Below, piece by piece: positions 1 through 12,400 of a DNA stretch of 64,000 nt. The DNA comes from Acephala macrosclerotiorum (taxonomy: Eukaryota > Ascomycota > Leotiomycetes > Helotiales > Mollisiaceae): NCBI GenBank assembly GCA_014904845.1, contig MU119203.1, forward strand, positions 496,001 to 560,000, given 5' to 3'. How positions within the stretch are numbered: position 1 is the stretch's first letter; every line of letters starts with the position of its first letter. The position numbers were made by a program, and so were the translations under genes. The notes under the pieces were generated by a model. The model saw only the letters and a list, made by a program, of their open reading frames with translations, had not been told where the DNA came from and did no database searches.

Positions 1-1
1 C

Positions 2-1030
2 CATTCTGGAGCAGCTGAAGTTGTCCATCGACGTCCTCTCAACATCATTCGTGGTACCCCTAAACACCTGGATCAACCAACTCGTCCCAGTCAACAAAGC
101 GGTACCAGTCGACCAAGTCGTCCCAATCTATCAAGTCAGACCAGTCAACCAAGGCGTTCTGCTCCCCCTGATGCTCTCAATCGTCCTAGTCGTCCTAGAT
201 TTCAACATGAATCTCTATCTTACCATTGGGACACAATTCCGCCAACCCAAGATCAGTTAATACATTCTACGAAGTTTTTCAACAAACAGATCCCGAAATT
301 CCTATGGTCTGCAGAGAAGTTCAAGACAATGGACTACGGGAACAGCCCCGAGGTCTGTTTCCTGGGACGATCGAATGTGGGAAAGTCATCCCTTCTAAAC
401 GCATTACTGCTTCGAAGGATTGCGCATACGAGCTCGAAACCTGGACGAACGAAACTAATGAATGCTTTCGCCGTTGGACCTGAAGACGATGCTTCGAAGA
501 GATTGGTAGTCTTAGATATGCCTGGTTATGGCAAAGGAGGCAGGGCAGAATGGGGTGTGCAAATCATGAAGTATCTGGAGAAGCGGAAAGAACTGAAAAG
601 AGCTTTCCTGCTGATCGATGCTGAACATGGCGTCAAACCTGGCGACAGAGCAATCATCGCGCTTCTTAAGGAGAATAATGTTCCATTTCAGGTTCTTTTA
701 TCAAAGGCAGACAAGATCGTCTTCCCTGGAAGCAGAACCCCAAGTCCGGGTGCCGTGGAAGCTCGATTATCAGATCTGAGGGCAACGATGGATGTTGTGA
801 AGGACGTAATCCAGCCAGACACCGAGGATTCTGGAGGGGCTGTAGGAGAGATTATTGCATGCAGTTCTGATAAGTGGATCGATGGGAAACGAATGGGAAT
901 CGATGCTATCAGATTCGCTATGCTCAGAGCTGCTGGACTGGAGTTCAGACCGAGGATCACTACCACAAGGCCTATGGAGATAGTTTCCCACGAGGAACTG
1001 TCTGGACTCAGAGGTCGTGGTCGAGGTTGA
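2..1030 (+). CDS. EngB/YsxC-family GTPase, probably mitochondrial (Mrx8-like); 5' end outside window
   Basis: P-loop GTPase of the EngB/YsxC (TrmE-Era-EngA-YihA-Septin) class. Bacterial members assist ribosome assembly, and the fungal nuclear-encoded ones (yeast Mrx8) act in mitochondria. The frame is open from base 2, so the first exon or start lies to the left. Visible motifs are G1 GRSNVGKS, a switch I region PGRTKLMNAF, G3 DMPGYG, G4 LSKAD and G5 CSS. About 100 residues of Ser/Pro/Arg-rich sequence precede the G domain, which fits a presequence plus linker. The stop is at 1028-1030, and the C-terminus ends in a short Arg-Gly tail. The family call is firm. The mitochondrial location is inferred from the family and the basic N-terminal extension. 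Confidence 0.88.
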   Translation, partial: HSGAAEVVHRRPLNIIRGTPKHLDQPTRPSQQSGTSRPSRPNLSSQTSQPRRSAPPDALNRPSRPRFQHESLSYHWDTIPPTQDQLIHSTKFFNKQIPKFLWSAEKFKTMDYGNSPEVCFLGRSNVGKSSLLNALLLRRIAHTSSKPGRTKLMNAFAVGPEDDASKRLVVLDMPGYGKGGRAEWGVQIMKYLEKRKELKRAFLLIDAEHGVKPGDRAIIALLKENNVPFQVLLSKADKIVFPGSRTPSPGAVEARLSDLRATMDVVKDVIQPDTEDSGGAVGEIIACSSDKWIDGKRMGIDAIRFAMLRAAGLEFRPRITTTRPMEIVSHEELSGLRGRGRG

Positions 1031-1870
1031 TGGACAGAAACGGCGATATCACCACATCCACTATTCGGAAGTTGAACAGGTCTTGGTTTTCGGGACGACG
1101 GAAGCAGTGCTGGGCAGATGACCCGGTCAAGGCTGATAGGTCGCCAAGGTGCCTTCCTCAATTGGTCTATATGCACAAAGAAAAGATCTGCTCAGGCACG
1201 ATTCCATGCTCCCGACTTCTTTGATGACATTGCTCTGAGCAAGCCAGGCAAGGTCTCCAACCAAGAGGAATTGAGGCATGTTCATAAGCAAGATGAATAA
1301 TCGTAGAGATCATCCCCTCTCATAAAATAGACAAAAGACCCTCGGAATATATCGAGAATTGTTCTGTAAACATAAATTGAAGTCTCATACTGGAAACCAT
1401 GATTTGAATTAGATTTTATATTGATATTTATCTGGATCCACGTGATATAAAAATAGACTTCCTCGTGGCGATTTAGCGCTAGAAGCGTCATCATCGCCTC
1501 TCCAGCTGTTCATGCGCAAGGCACCGTCGCATAATTCATATCAAAGCCAGGTATTATGCCTATTCTAACATCCATTGAAACACTCTTTCCACCGACTCGA
1601 AACCGACTGTAAAATCGACCTTTCTTTCGAGATTCACTTAGTGCGGGGCGGCCAGCTATCATTCACATCGCCAAGTCGAGATTGCCTGGACACTTATCGA
1701 CAACCACCGGCCACCACATTTCTTTCAACTCGACAACGACGTACATCCACGACTCCGCCTCTGGTGTGGTCTGAATCGCACAGGCTCTCGGCCATCTCCC
1801 GAGGGATCCGCACCGTATTTCATTCTCCTACGTCGTCTAACACCATCGTCTCGCGGAGACCTCGCGCAAC
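1031..1870. other. Intergenic: EngB 3' flank and epsin upstream region
   Basis: About 840 bp without a supportable gene. The stretch 1320-1480 is AT-rich and suits a 3' end. From about 1700 to the epsin ATG the plus strand is C/T-rich, as in many fungal 5' leaders. The ORF at 1575-1964 overlaps the epsin start in another frame and shows no family resemblance. Confidence 0.5.
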
Positions 1871-3747
1871 ATGTCGAAAGTCATCAGAAGCGTTAAGAAT
1901 GTTACGAAAGGGTACTCCAGCGTGCAGGTCAAGGTCCGGAATGGTACATTCTCTCTTAGACTGATGAATGAATACTGTTAACCTTCGATAGCAACCAGCA
2001 ATGACCCATGGGGACCTACAGGGACTGAGATGAGCGAAATCGCTCAGATGACGTTCAACTCGTGCGTACCACCACTCACGCCTCTGGTCAGTGCTAAAAG
2101 TTTGCGATTAGATCGAACGAGTTCTACGAGATCATGGACATGCTGGACAAGCGATTGAACGACAAGGGCAAGAACTGGAGACACGTTTTGAAAGCTCTCA
2201 AAGTCTTAGATTACTGTCTCCACGAAGGCTCGGAACTTGTTGTGACATGGGCACATAAGAACCTATTCATCGTCAAGACTCTGAGAGAGTTCCAGTACAT
2301 CGATGAGGACGGGAGGGACGTTGGACAGAATGGTGAGAATACCTTGTGCGCATATGTTTGGGATCTGTCTAACTAGGTTTTAGTTCGGGTTTCTGCAAAG
2401 GAGTTGACTTCTTTAATTCTGGATGAGGAACGATTACGGAGTGAGCGCAGCGACCGGAAGACCTGGAAGTCTAGAGTTACTGGAATTGAGGAATTTGGTG
2501 GCAGCGGACCTCACGAGCGCCCTCAACGCCGAGAACGCCCACAACGTGCGCAGCGCGCTGACGAGGAAGATGCTGAGTACAGATTGGCGATTGAGGCAAG
2601 CAAGTACCAGGAAGAAGAGGACCGGAAGAAGCGACAGAGCAGAAATGGCGAGCCTGATGATGACGACCTTGCTAAGGCGATCAAGCTTAGTAAGGAAGAA
2701 GAGGAGCTTCGGAGACGAGAGTTAGAGGATCAAAACGCTGCTTCTCTATTCGACGATGATCCAATCCAAGTCGCACAACCTACAGGCTTCAATCAAGGTT
2801 ACCAGCAGCAGACCCAAGTCGACTGGGCTGGAAACCCAATTGATCAGAGCATGCAACAGCAACCGACCGGCTTCATGAACAACATGTACACCGGCTATCA
2901 AAACCAGCAACCAACAGGATATCAAAATGGGTACTCGAACGGTTTTGGAGCACAATCTACTGGTTTTGATCCCTATGCACAACAGCAACAGCAACAGCAG
3001 CAACAGCAGCAGCAGATGCAGCAGCAGCAGCAAATGCAGCAGATGCAGCCGCAACCAACAGGGTTCAACCCATATGGTCAGGCATCAAGCCCGTTCCAAG
3101 CGCAGCAACCCGAGCCACTTATCCCGGCCAACACCAACAATCCATGGGCCAACAATAATCAGACTCAAGCCCTCAAGCCGACACCAACTGGTTCAAACAA
3201 CCCCTTCGCATCTGGTTTCGGACGGCCCCAGACCAGTCATGCTCCGGTAAAGCCCACTTTGGCAACACTGTCGGAACAAAAAACCGCTACATTCAACAAC
3301 ACACCTTCATACAACCCTATTACTTCATTTACACCCCCACCACCAAAGGTGGAACAAGATCCTCATCGTGCTAAGCTCAATGCTTTACTTTCGACCGGAG
3401 AAGGCTTGGACACTTTCGGAAACACTGGTGATCTACGTATTCCAGCACAGCATACAGCACCAGGAACTTTCGTCAACAGTGCTGGAGTGAACAGATTGGG
3501 TTCACAACAGACTGGTACCAACCCTTTCTTGCATAATCAATTTACCGGAGCGCCACAACCTTCGTATGGTAATAACTCGGGTGGCGGCTTTGGCTCCGCA
3601 CCACAGCAATTCCCAGCTCAAACTGGACCGGCGGGTATGTCCAACGGCTTCGGAAGTGGTGGGTTTGGTGCTCAGCAGACCAGCAACCCCTTTGGTGCGA
3701 GACCACAGCAAGGCTCTAACGGCCAAGGCGACTTGATACAATTCTAG
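1871..3747 (+). CDS. ENT1: Epsin-like endocytic adaptor (ENTH domain, UIMs, NPF motifs)
   Basis: Clathrin adaptor that binds PtdIns(4,5)P2 and ubiquitinated cargo at the plasma membrane. Inferred exons are 1871-1943, 1992-2061, 2112-2332 and 2384-3747, giving 575 aa. The ENTH domain is N-terminal: it starts MSKVIRSVKNVTKGYSSVQ and continues through NATSNDPWGP, NEFYEIMDMLDKRL and VLKALKVLDYCLHEGSE. Two ubiquitin-interacting motifs follow, EYRLAIEASKYQEEE and DLAKAIKLSKEEEE. Next come a glutamine-rich stretch and repeated QPTGF/QQTG segments. Three NPF motifs (NNPFAS, TNPFLH, SNPFGA) would bind EH-domain proteins, and the C-terminus GDLIQF resembles a terminal clathrin box. The short 5' introns are placed by frame continuity with the ENTH family. 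Yeast has two paralogs, ENT1 and ENT2, so the symbol means Ent1/2-type. Confidence 0.93.
2979..3052 (+). repeat. CAG/CAA polyglutamine-coding repeat inside epsin
   Basis: An imperfect run of CAG and CAA codons with interspersed ATG codons encodes Gln-rich sequence with Met interruptions. It lies between the UIMs and the NPF region, where epsins are disordered. The mixture of CAA and CAG suggests the tract is kept at the protein level and is not a pure microsatellite. Confidence 0.85.
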
Positions 3748-4613
3748 GAGGAGAGAATAGGGAAATGGTCACATGCTGGAATTCTGCGTTTATACCTTCG
3801 TTGGAGAGCGAGTGAGAGATATGCATCTCATTCTGCAAGCATGGTTGCGAATGATACTCTTCGTTGGCGGAATGATTCATTGGGCGTGGCAAGTCATTGC
3901 TAGGATCAGGATTGGGGATTCTCTATGTTTTCTGTTAGATTGAGAGACGTGACCAATTCACGGAAGCATGGTTTACCTGCAGGCTTGAGCATGAACATAC
4001 ATTGCTGGTCTTAATCAAGCGGTTTTCTTGTCTAATCTGGATCTTTATGACTGCTATGATTGTGACCTTGTACATAGAAATGGCAATATCATGTTGTAGT
4101 AAAATTTGATGTGCTCGTTAGTACCGAAGCGGGCTGCTAACGACTCAATGCTATAACAATCTCGGGCTCTCATACCAACCTTCTGCTTATTCGGTTAGCT
4201 AAGTATGGTTTCGGACATTTGGTATATCTCATTGTTCGTCTAACTAGGTAGGTCTCGAGTTTCTAGTCAGTTCCTTCTCCACAACACTTTGCCGACCTAT
4301 CGTCATTAATCTGAATACATAGAGCTCAACATGTTCATTGGAAACCCACACGATGAAGGATCGAATTAGTCGGGGCTCTGATAGAAAAGCACTAATGCTT
4401 TCTGAGGTTTGCACTTCACAACAAGTTACCGCCAAATTCACACACAATCTTCAAAAAGACCTTTCGAAAGACCTTTCGAAAGACAATCCTCATTTGATAT
4501 CTTGTCAAACTCCAACACGAATGAAACATATAACAAGGGCCCAACCAATCCTAACGCCCTAACTCCGCGCTCAACCCATAGACTCCAAAATAACAGCCTT
4601 CACTTAACACCAC
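3748..4613. other. Convergent 3' intergenic region (epsin / centrin)
   Basis: No gene seen. Both flanking genes end here. It contains a 12-bp direct repeat (acctttcgaaag) present twice back to back at 4459-4482, each unit holding the palindrome ctttcgaaag. A C/A-rich stretch leads into the centrin stop. Confidence 0.5.
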
Positions 4614-5397
4614 TCAACCCATACAAATTCCCACAAACTCTTCCCTCCCCACCCCCCCTTTGCCCTCTAAATCAAACTCCTCAATCATAGCCACCAACTC
4701 CTCCTCCTCCAGTCCCTCCCCAAGTTCCCTCGCCACCCTCCTCAAATCCTCCAAACTAATAATCCCCTTATCGTCCGCATCAAACAGCGCAAAGGCCCTC
4801 AGGATCTCATCCCTTGGATCTCTCTCACTAATCAACTTCGCAGCTATATTCTGGAACGCAGGAAGAGTTAATAATAATCGACCTGAAGGGACGGGATCGC
4901 GTTGTGCTTGTGATAGGCCCTGGCGGGAGGTCTGGGCGGGAGGAGGAGCGGAGGGTTCGGGGGGGATGCCGTGGGTGGTGAGGGAGGAGAGGATTTCGGA
5001 TTTGGGGAGGTCGAAGCCGAGGGCTTTGAGCGCGACTTTGAATTCGTGGTAGTCTATCCTGCCATCTTTGTCGAGGTCGAAGAGTCCAAACTATGTTGTC
5101 AATTAGTTTATAAAGTGTTGTTTGGGCGAGAGAGAGAGAGGGGGGGGGGATAGGTACAGCTTCATTGATCTCTTCGCGTTGCTCGTCGGTGATGTTATAT
5201 GGGTTTGCGGGGCCGGCAGCTTCTCGTTGTGCGCGCTCTCGTTCTTGTCTTTCGCGCTCGAGACGTGCGGTTTCGCGCATGGTGGTGTGAGAGGAGGCGC
5301 CGAAGGCTGGTCCATTGCGCTCAGGGAGTTTTCCTTGAAAAGTGCCAGAGTAGGGTCTCGAAGGAAAAGAGGGGTGCTGTTGGGCGGTTGATGCCAT
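4614..5397 (-). CDS. CDC31: Centrin (Cdc31-like EF-hand protein)
   Basis: Calmodulin-superfamily protein of the spindle pole body, also found with TREX-2 and DNA-repair complexes in yeast. Exons on the minus strand are 5397-5158 and 5090-4614, giving 238 aa. The N-terminus is a basic, charged tail (RLERERQERERAQRE). EF-hand 1 is intact (FDLDKDGRIDYHEF). The region of EF-hand 2 is replaced by a longer Pro/Ser/Gln-rich segment without a recognisable calcium loop. EF-hand 3 is LFDADDKGIISLEDL, and the diagnostic centrin motif RRVARELGE follows. EF-hand 4 is EFDLEGKGGVGREEF, with Gly residues in liganding positions. The start at 5397 gives MASTAQQHPS; an in-frame ATG at 5448 would add 17 residues. 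The intron contains a GA/G-rich tract. The gene is divergent from the nucleoporin gene. Confidence 0.88.
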
Positions 5398-6475
5398 TGT
5401 GATGTGTCCGTCTTCTGTATTATAAGAGAGGTCGAGGATGGGATGCAATTGTAAGATGCGGACTTGAGATATACTGTGAAATGGCGCTGTGGTGATGCAT
5501 GCGATATTTCCTGAATCTTTTCGAAAGGGACGCGCTTTGGGTCGCGTCGGTTAGCGATTTTTGAGTTCAGCGCGATTTAGGTACAGGGGTCTCACAGTTG
5601 CAAGATAGTCTCCATTTTAAGATCGAAGTAGATAATTCATGTTGGTCGAAAATTTGCTAATCAGGCTCGAATTGGTAACTTTGAAAATGGGTTCTCCAAA
5701 GGCTTGACGAAGGTGACTTTTCAAGTTCCATAGTCTCTACGCTTGGAACAGACATTTGGTCTCCAAACTGGCTATTGTATGACTGACTGTAGGGGCTGTC
5801 CAAGAACCCTAGGTAGAACGTCCGTGAGTTATGAGATGCTGCAGCCCACCTGATTCACTCCCAGATTTGCTTTGTAATCCAACCAGAAATCTGCCATCAA
5901 CACGAGCTCTGAATGACAAGAAGTTGAGCTTGGGAGTCATACTTCAGAAAGCCTAACACCTAAAGTGAAACGTTTGGAGTGAAGAAAAGCCCGGAGCCAA
6001 TCAAGTCTCTCAGGCAGACACTTTGCACAGCGCATAGCAGCACTGCTCAGCCCAGAAGCTGCAAGTTGATCACTCGTTTGCACCAGTGAGGAGGCCAGAA
6101 AATTGCTGGTGCTCCAAAATACTGCTGCCTTGCGAGCATTTCCTCACCAAGAATTTTAGCGTAGGGTGACCCGTCGAAATTCGCCACTAGGCTAGTAGAC
6201 CTTGGTCTCCTTTTGAACCACCTCCAGAGTCAACGCGACATAAAATCTCACGGCCAGCGGCGACTTACCCTCTTACCCCCCTTTTCTTTTCAACCTTTCT
6301 CGTTGATGATTCTCGTCACTCTTTAATCAATTCTAATGTTTGCGCGAGCTCGACATCATTGAGCGCGATCGATCTCGTTTTCCAACCGCGTTTTCCGCGT
6401 GTTCTGCGATAACCTCACATTCGCACAACCTGCAACTCGAACAACAATCTCGTACTGGTGTAGCTCATATCGAAG
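5398..6475. promoter_or_regulatory. Divergent spacer between centrin and Nup98-Nup145
   Basis: 1.08 kb between two head-to-head genes. No coding frame is supportable. Near 6270-6310 the plus strand carries a C/T-rich tract about 170-200 bp before the nucleoporin ATG, typical of fungal core promoters and leaders. No specific factor site is claimed. Confidence 0.4.
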
Positions 6476-9400
6476 ATGTCGGGCTTTGGAGGATTTGGGG
6501 GCTTTGGTGCCAATAACCAGCAACCGAATACTGGTTTTGGTGGATTTGGATCAAACAGCACGGCGAATACAGGTACGTCAATTTCCTTTGCGGCATCTAT
6601 CGACCCTGGCATTTGCCTCGGACTGGGGAACTTTGGAGCTCAGCGCGGACACATCACTTACTCGAATCTTCTCGTCGCGGTACAGGCTTTGGCTCTACAG
6701 GCAACACCGGTTTCGGAAGCACAAGCAATACAACTGGAGGTGGATTGTTCGGTGGAGGGTCTACTGGTGGTTTCGGAGGCTCTGGAGGTATGTCGAATGC
6801 GCTTCTCACCTCTGGATCGTTCTGCGAGGCTCAATTACCCTTGGCACCTTTCCATATACCTCCCGTCAAAGCCTATAACAGCTCCAAAGCTTCCCCACTC
6901 TCAGCACGGTGTCACTTCTCCAGAAAGTTTTTTTTTTGTAGCAATCATGGGCTCTTCCTCTAGAACGCCCCGTCAACACCCACAGAGATATCTCGGTCCA
7001 TCGCTAACATGTACAGGTGGCTTCGGCAGTAGTAACAGTGCATTTGGTGCAAAGCCATCCGGATTTGGCGCAACTACAACTGCTGGAAGCAGCTTATTCG
7101 GAAGTAACACAGCTACTGCTGGATCGACTGGCTTCGGTGGTTTTGGGGCAACACCAGCAGCTACCTCATCGCCATTTGGTGCGAACAACACTGGGGGTGG
7201 ACTCTTTGGTGCGAACAAACCAGCATTTGGCGGCACAACAACCACTTCCAGTCCATTCGGAGGTGGAACTACGAGCTCTCCTTTCGGCGGTAATACCACA
7301 GGTGCCTTTGGCTCTCCTGCGTCAACAGCTCTAGGTGCAAACACTGGTGAATGCCAAGGCACTGGAAGTGTCCCATTCCAACCCTTCATCGAGAAGGAAC
7401 CCAACAGCACCTCAAACCAGCAGAATGCCTTTCAAAGTGTCTGCTTCCAACAACCATACCAAAAATTCTCACCGGAGGAATTGAGACTGGCAGATTACAA
7501 CCAAGGAAGAAGATTCGGCAATGCTAGCAATCAAGCGGGAGCATTTGGCGCGACCAACTTTGGTGGATTTGGTGCGAACACCACCACCAATACTGGATTT
7601 GGTGCGACCAATACAAATACAGGAACGAGTCTCTTTGGTGGTGGAGCAACTAGCACACCGTTTGGCACAAGTCAACCCGCATCCGCGGGATTTGGAGGAA
7701 CGAACACGGCCACGAGTGGAGGTCTATTTGGTGCAAAGCCTGCTGGTGGTCTCTTTGGGGCACAACCTGCTGCACAGACGACTGGTGGTGGTCTCTTTGG
7801 GAACACGGGATCTACAGGAGCATTTGGCTCGAACACAACCGGTGGATTTGGGGCAGCCAACAACAATACTGGCAGTTCCCTCTTTGGTAATAATACCACA
7901 GCCAATAAACCTGCGTTTAGTTTCGGTGGCTCACAGCAAACAGCTTCGACCGGCACAGGTTTCGGAGCATCCACTACTACTGGCGGTTTCGGAGGTGGAG
8001 GACTTTTTGGCAATGCCGGACAGCAGCAGAATACCACCCCTGCTTTCGGTACTCAACAACCAGCTGCCACCAATCCCTTTGGCGGCTTTGGTGCTACTAA
8101 CACCCAGAACACTACTGGCACCTCCCTCTTCGGCAACGCAAATCAACAAAAGCCTGCTGGAGGACTCTTTAGTGCAGCTCCCGCGAACAATACTGGAGGA
8201 GGTCTCTTTGGTAACACTCAACCTGTAGCAAATTCCAATCCCTTTGGGACCTCGACCAATACTGCAACAACCGGCGGTCTGTTTGGTGCCAAGCCAGCTA
8301 CCGGAGGAACTGGCTTATTCGGCTCAACAAATACACAGAGCAATACTGGTGGTGGTCTCTTCGGCAACAGCTTTGGTAACCAGAACCAGAATCAACCGGC
8401 TACCGGCGGATCAACTCTGTTTGGCGGTTTGAACAACAATAATCAACAGAAGCCTGGAGGATTGTTTGGTTCAACGAATACGCAGCAACAGGGAGGCAGC
8501 CTATTTGGGAACACTGGAAGCCAACAACAAGGAGGTGGTCTGTTCGGCAGTCTCAATACCAACAATCAACAACAGCAGCAGCAACCTTCGAATTCGCTCT
8601 TTGCTGGAAGCTCGCTCTTTGGTGGTTCGCAACAAAATCAGCAAGGTCAGCAGCAAGCCTTGACTGCCAGCATCGGCGACAATGGTGCTTTTGGCTCTAT
8701 GTCACTGTTTGCCAATTTAGCATCGACTCAAGTGAATAACCCTGGCCCTATTGCTACTCCTCTCTCCAGCGCTGTCAAGCAAAAGAAGGCCCCTGCTGCC
8801 CTCCCGATGTACAAGTTGAGCACCCCATCAGCTTCCCGATTCTCGACTCCTACGAAGCGTGGATTCGGATTTTCCTACAGTACCTACGGCACTCCTGGAA
8901 GCGCATCAAGCACTGCTAGCACTCCCGGAGCTTTCAGTGGCAGCTTACTCACTTCTGGCTCCTTCAATCGTACGCTCAGCAAGAGTGTCTCGACTAGCAG
9001 CCTTCGCCGAAGCTTCAGTACGGAGGATAGTATCTTAGCACCAGGTGCTTTCACAGCTAGCACCAGCACCCAACGCTTTGGCAGTACTGGCAGTGTGAAG
9101 AGATTGAATATCAACAGAGGAATTCGTCAGGATCTTTTCTCTCCCCCGAACGGTCCACCTCAACAAAATCCTGTTGCACCACTTCCTGGCATTCTCAAGA
9201 AGCGTGTCTCATTCGGCGGTAACGGCAACGGCAATGAAAGCTTGAGCCCATTGAAGCAGGTGAAGAGTGCGGCTAGTCCTAGCGCAGAGGACCTTGGCTA
9301 CGATCGACCATCAGCCAGTACTAATGGTGCCCGCTCCAACGGTACTCCCCCCCGTCCTGAGATGGAGCAAGTTCCCACCCCTCACAACGCTCTCGTCACC

Positions 9401-12400
9401 GTCAACGAGGAAGAGCCAGCTCCAGCTGTGCAACCACCATCTACCAGACCCGTCAGCCAAGACGATCAGGAGCCTGGTGAGTACTGGATGAGTCCCACCC
9501 GGGCAGAGATTGAGCGCATGAGCCGTCAAGAAAAATCAAAAGTCACCGACTTCACTGTTGGTCGTAAGGGAGTTGGCCAGGTTCGATTCAATGTTGATGT
9601 CGATTTGACCAAGATCAATATCGATGATATCATGGGCAACATTGTTCAATTGAACATCCGATCTGCTACCGTTTACTCCAATCCCGCGAAGAAGCCTCCT
9701 GTGGGTCAAGGATTGAATGTGCCAGCAATCATTTCTTTAGAGAATTCTTGGCCACGCAAGAGGGACACCAAGACTCCTGCTAGTGATAAGGGTATTCGCT
9801 TCAAGAAACATGTCGAACGTCTCAAAAGAGTTCCTGACACCCATTTCATTGATTACGAGAGCGATACCGGTGTCTGGATTTTCTCAGTCGAACATTTTAC
9901 TACATATGGATTCCCGGAGGACGATGATGAGATCGATCTTGACGGACCTAGCAACTTTGGAGAAAGCACCTTGAGTGCACCCCCGGACACCCCAACACCA
10001 AAGACTCGCACCCCTAACTCGGCTCGTCATGATCAATCATTCGCTTCTACGTCCCAAGTCACCACCACCGAGTCTGACCCCGACGACACTTTCGAATTCA
10101 GAAAGAAGAAAGTTCTTCCAGGTGCGTTTGACGAGCAAGGAATGTACGAGGACGAGGAAATGGGCGAAGAATATGATGAGCAAGACCAGGAGTCTTTTTT
10201 AGATGAGCGCTCCGTGGGTTCGCTGTCCGAAAATGGCGTCGAGGAACCAACAGACCGAGACGACGTCTTTCATGATGACGAATCTGTCAGTATTGTGGAT
10301 CAGGAGATGGCGGGCTCCTATCCCGAAGCTGACAATACCGCGGAGCTGGATGAAGACTCGCAATATGATGAGGATATGGATATCTTGAAGGGGACACCAG
10401 GCGCGATTGCTAGGATGAGAGCATTAAAGAATTCGGGTACACCATTGAAACAGAAGTTCTCGGCTGGAGACGATTGGGCAAATACATTGAAGAACACGAT
10501 CAGTCCACAAAAGCAAGACCGAGCCTTGCTCAAAAGCTTGATCGACATTCACGGCAATGAACCAGGACCTGACACTGAGCCTACACCAATGCCAAGAAGA
10601 GTTGTCTCGGATGGTCGTGGTTTCGCAACCAGCATTGATCTGATGAACTCGTTATTCGGTCAAGCACGCAGCCCAGTCAAGGCGGCTAAGGTTCCTGCAA
10701 AGTCTAAAGGTTTTGAGGTTGGTGTTCCTTTCCACGTTTGATTTAACGATTTGGGGATGAAGTCATCAGGGCCGTCCGTTGCGCCCGCTCATGTACGTAG
10801 CAAATAATAAAATACATTCGCTAAAATACATTGTTTTGTAGTGGCCGTATCCAAAGAGACCAAAAACCGGAGATCACGACATATCCAGCATGGACGACAA
10901 GGAACGCGCTTTTCACGATTCCATGAAGCCCTCCTGGGGTCCAGATGGTACTCTGGTTTATGCCGCACCACCAAGTGCAAAGCCGTTTGGCAGATCTTCT
11001 CGTCGTGCTCGTGACAGAGATGGTTTGCTAGCAGTCCAAAAGGGAGGGGTTGTCTCTGAAAGTCGAGATGTTCGATTCGCCAAATTTTCGAACGAGGTAC
11101 GTTTGACTTCCCTTCCAATAATAATTTTCGAGATGCTGACTTCTTTCAAGGCTGCAGCAGACCACCTCAAAAGACACAAGGAGCTCGCTTATGTCGATGA
11201 TGATAGTCATGTTCCTTCAGCTGGCCTCGATCAGCATTTCACCTTCTCTGAATTCATTGATCCGAGCAATGTTAAAGATCCAGCTGCTGTGCACGAGAAG
11301 TTGGTTTGGCAACTTGCTAGTATCCTCTTTGACGGCATCATCATTCCCGAGGAGTTGAAAGACGTCCCCGACGTGGAGGATCGCCTACGAAAGGACAAGT
11401 TGTCAGCTTTCTGGCAGAACTTGGTTGACGACGCATCCTCCAAGGATGTTGCTTTGGGCAAAGATGAGGAAGAGAAGGCTCTTGCATGCTTGTCTGGACA
11501 CAAGATTGCCGATGCATGTGGACACCTCGTTAACAGTGGCGATTACCACCTGGCCACCCTCGTCGCTATGATTGGTAGCAAGGACAGCATGAAACAGGAC
11601 ATGCGGAAGCAGCTCAATGATTGGCAAAAATCACAGGTGCTTTCGGAGTTCAGTCAACCTATTCGAGCTATCTACGAAATTCTTTCCGGCAACGTCAGCG
11701 TCTGCGATGGTCAAAAAGGCGATATTGAAAGCCGCACCGAATCCTTCATCATTTCCAAGCGCTTTGGTCTTGATTGGCGGCAAGCCTTTGGTCTCCGACT
11801 CTGGTATGCCCTCTCAGCCAAGGAGCCAATCGATGCGGCTGTTGAGGCTTTTGCTACCGATCTTGCACAAGATAAGGAGACAGCAAATCCAATTCCGTGG
11901 TATATCGAGCAAAAGTTACCTCTTATATGGGATGACAAGAGACGTCGACAGCGACATGACCTCCTCTGGGGCCTGTTGAAACTCTTCAGCTTTGACAACG
12001 TTGATCTCGAAGAGATTCTGTGCCCAGAGAACTCTCAACTTTCTCCTCTTGATGTTCGCCTGAACTGGCAATTATGTGAAGCTATGATCGCTTCTCGTCA
12101 GATTGACTTCAAGGGCGATCATGAGGAAATGGCCGATCATCTCACTCTCTCATTCGCTGCTCAATTGACTAATGAAGGCAGCTGGCTCGATGCTGTTTTT
12201 GTGCTTCTCCATCTATCTGATCGCGATGCCAGAGAGAAGGCCCTTCAAGATCATCTCGCGCGTCATGCTGGTCTGATCGGTGAAGCTGATAGCCAGGCCT
12301 TCCACTCATTGACACAGACATACAAGATACCTGCACATTGGGTTTGGGAGGCGAAGGCGTTGTACATGCGTAGCGTTGGGAAGGATCCTCGAGCAGAGGT

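Noticed and set aside
5121..5151. GA/G homopolymer-rich tract near the centrin intron donor
   Set aside because: A simple low-complexity stretch inside an ordinary intron; no evidence for function.
6573..7016. Continuous open frame across the first two nucleoporin introns
   Set aside because: The read-through segment from the first intron shows no FG repeats, while splicing into another frame restores GLFG repeats across 6686-6787; so both are introns despite being open.
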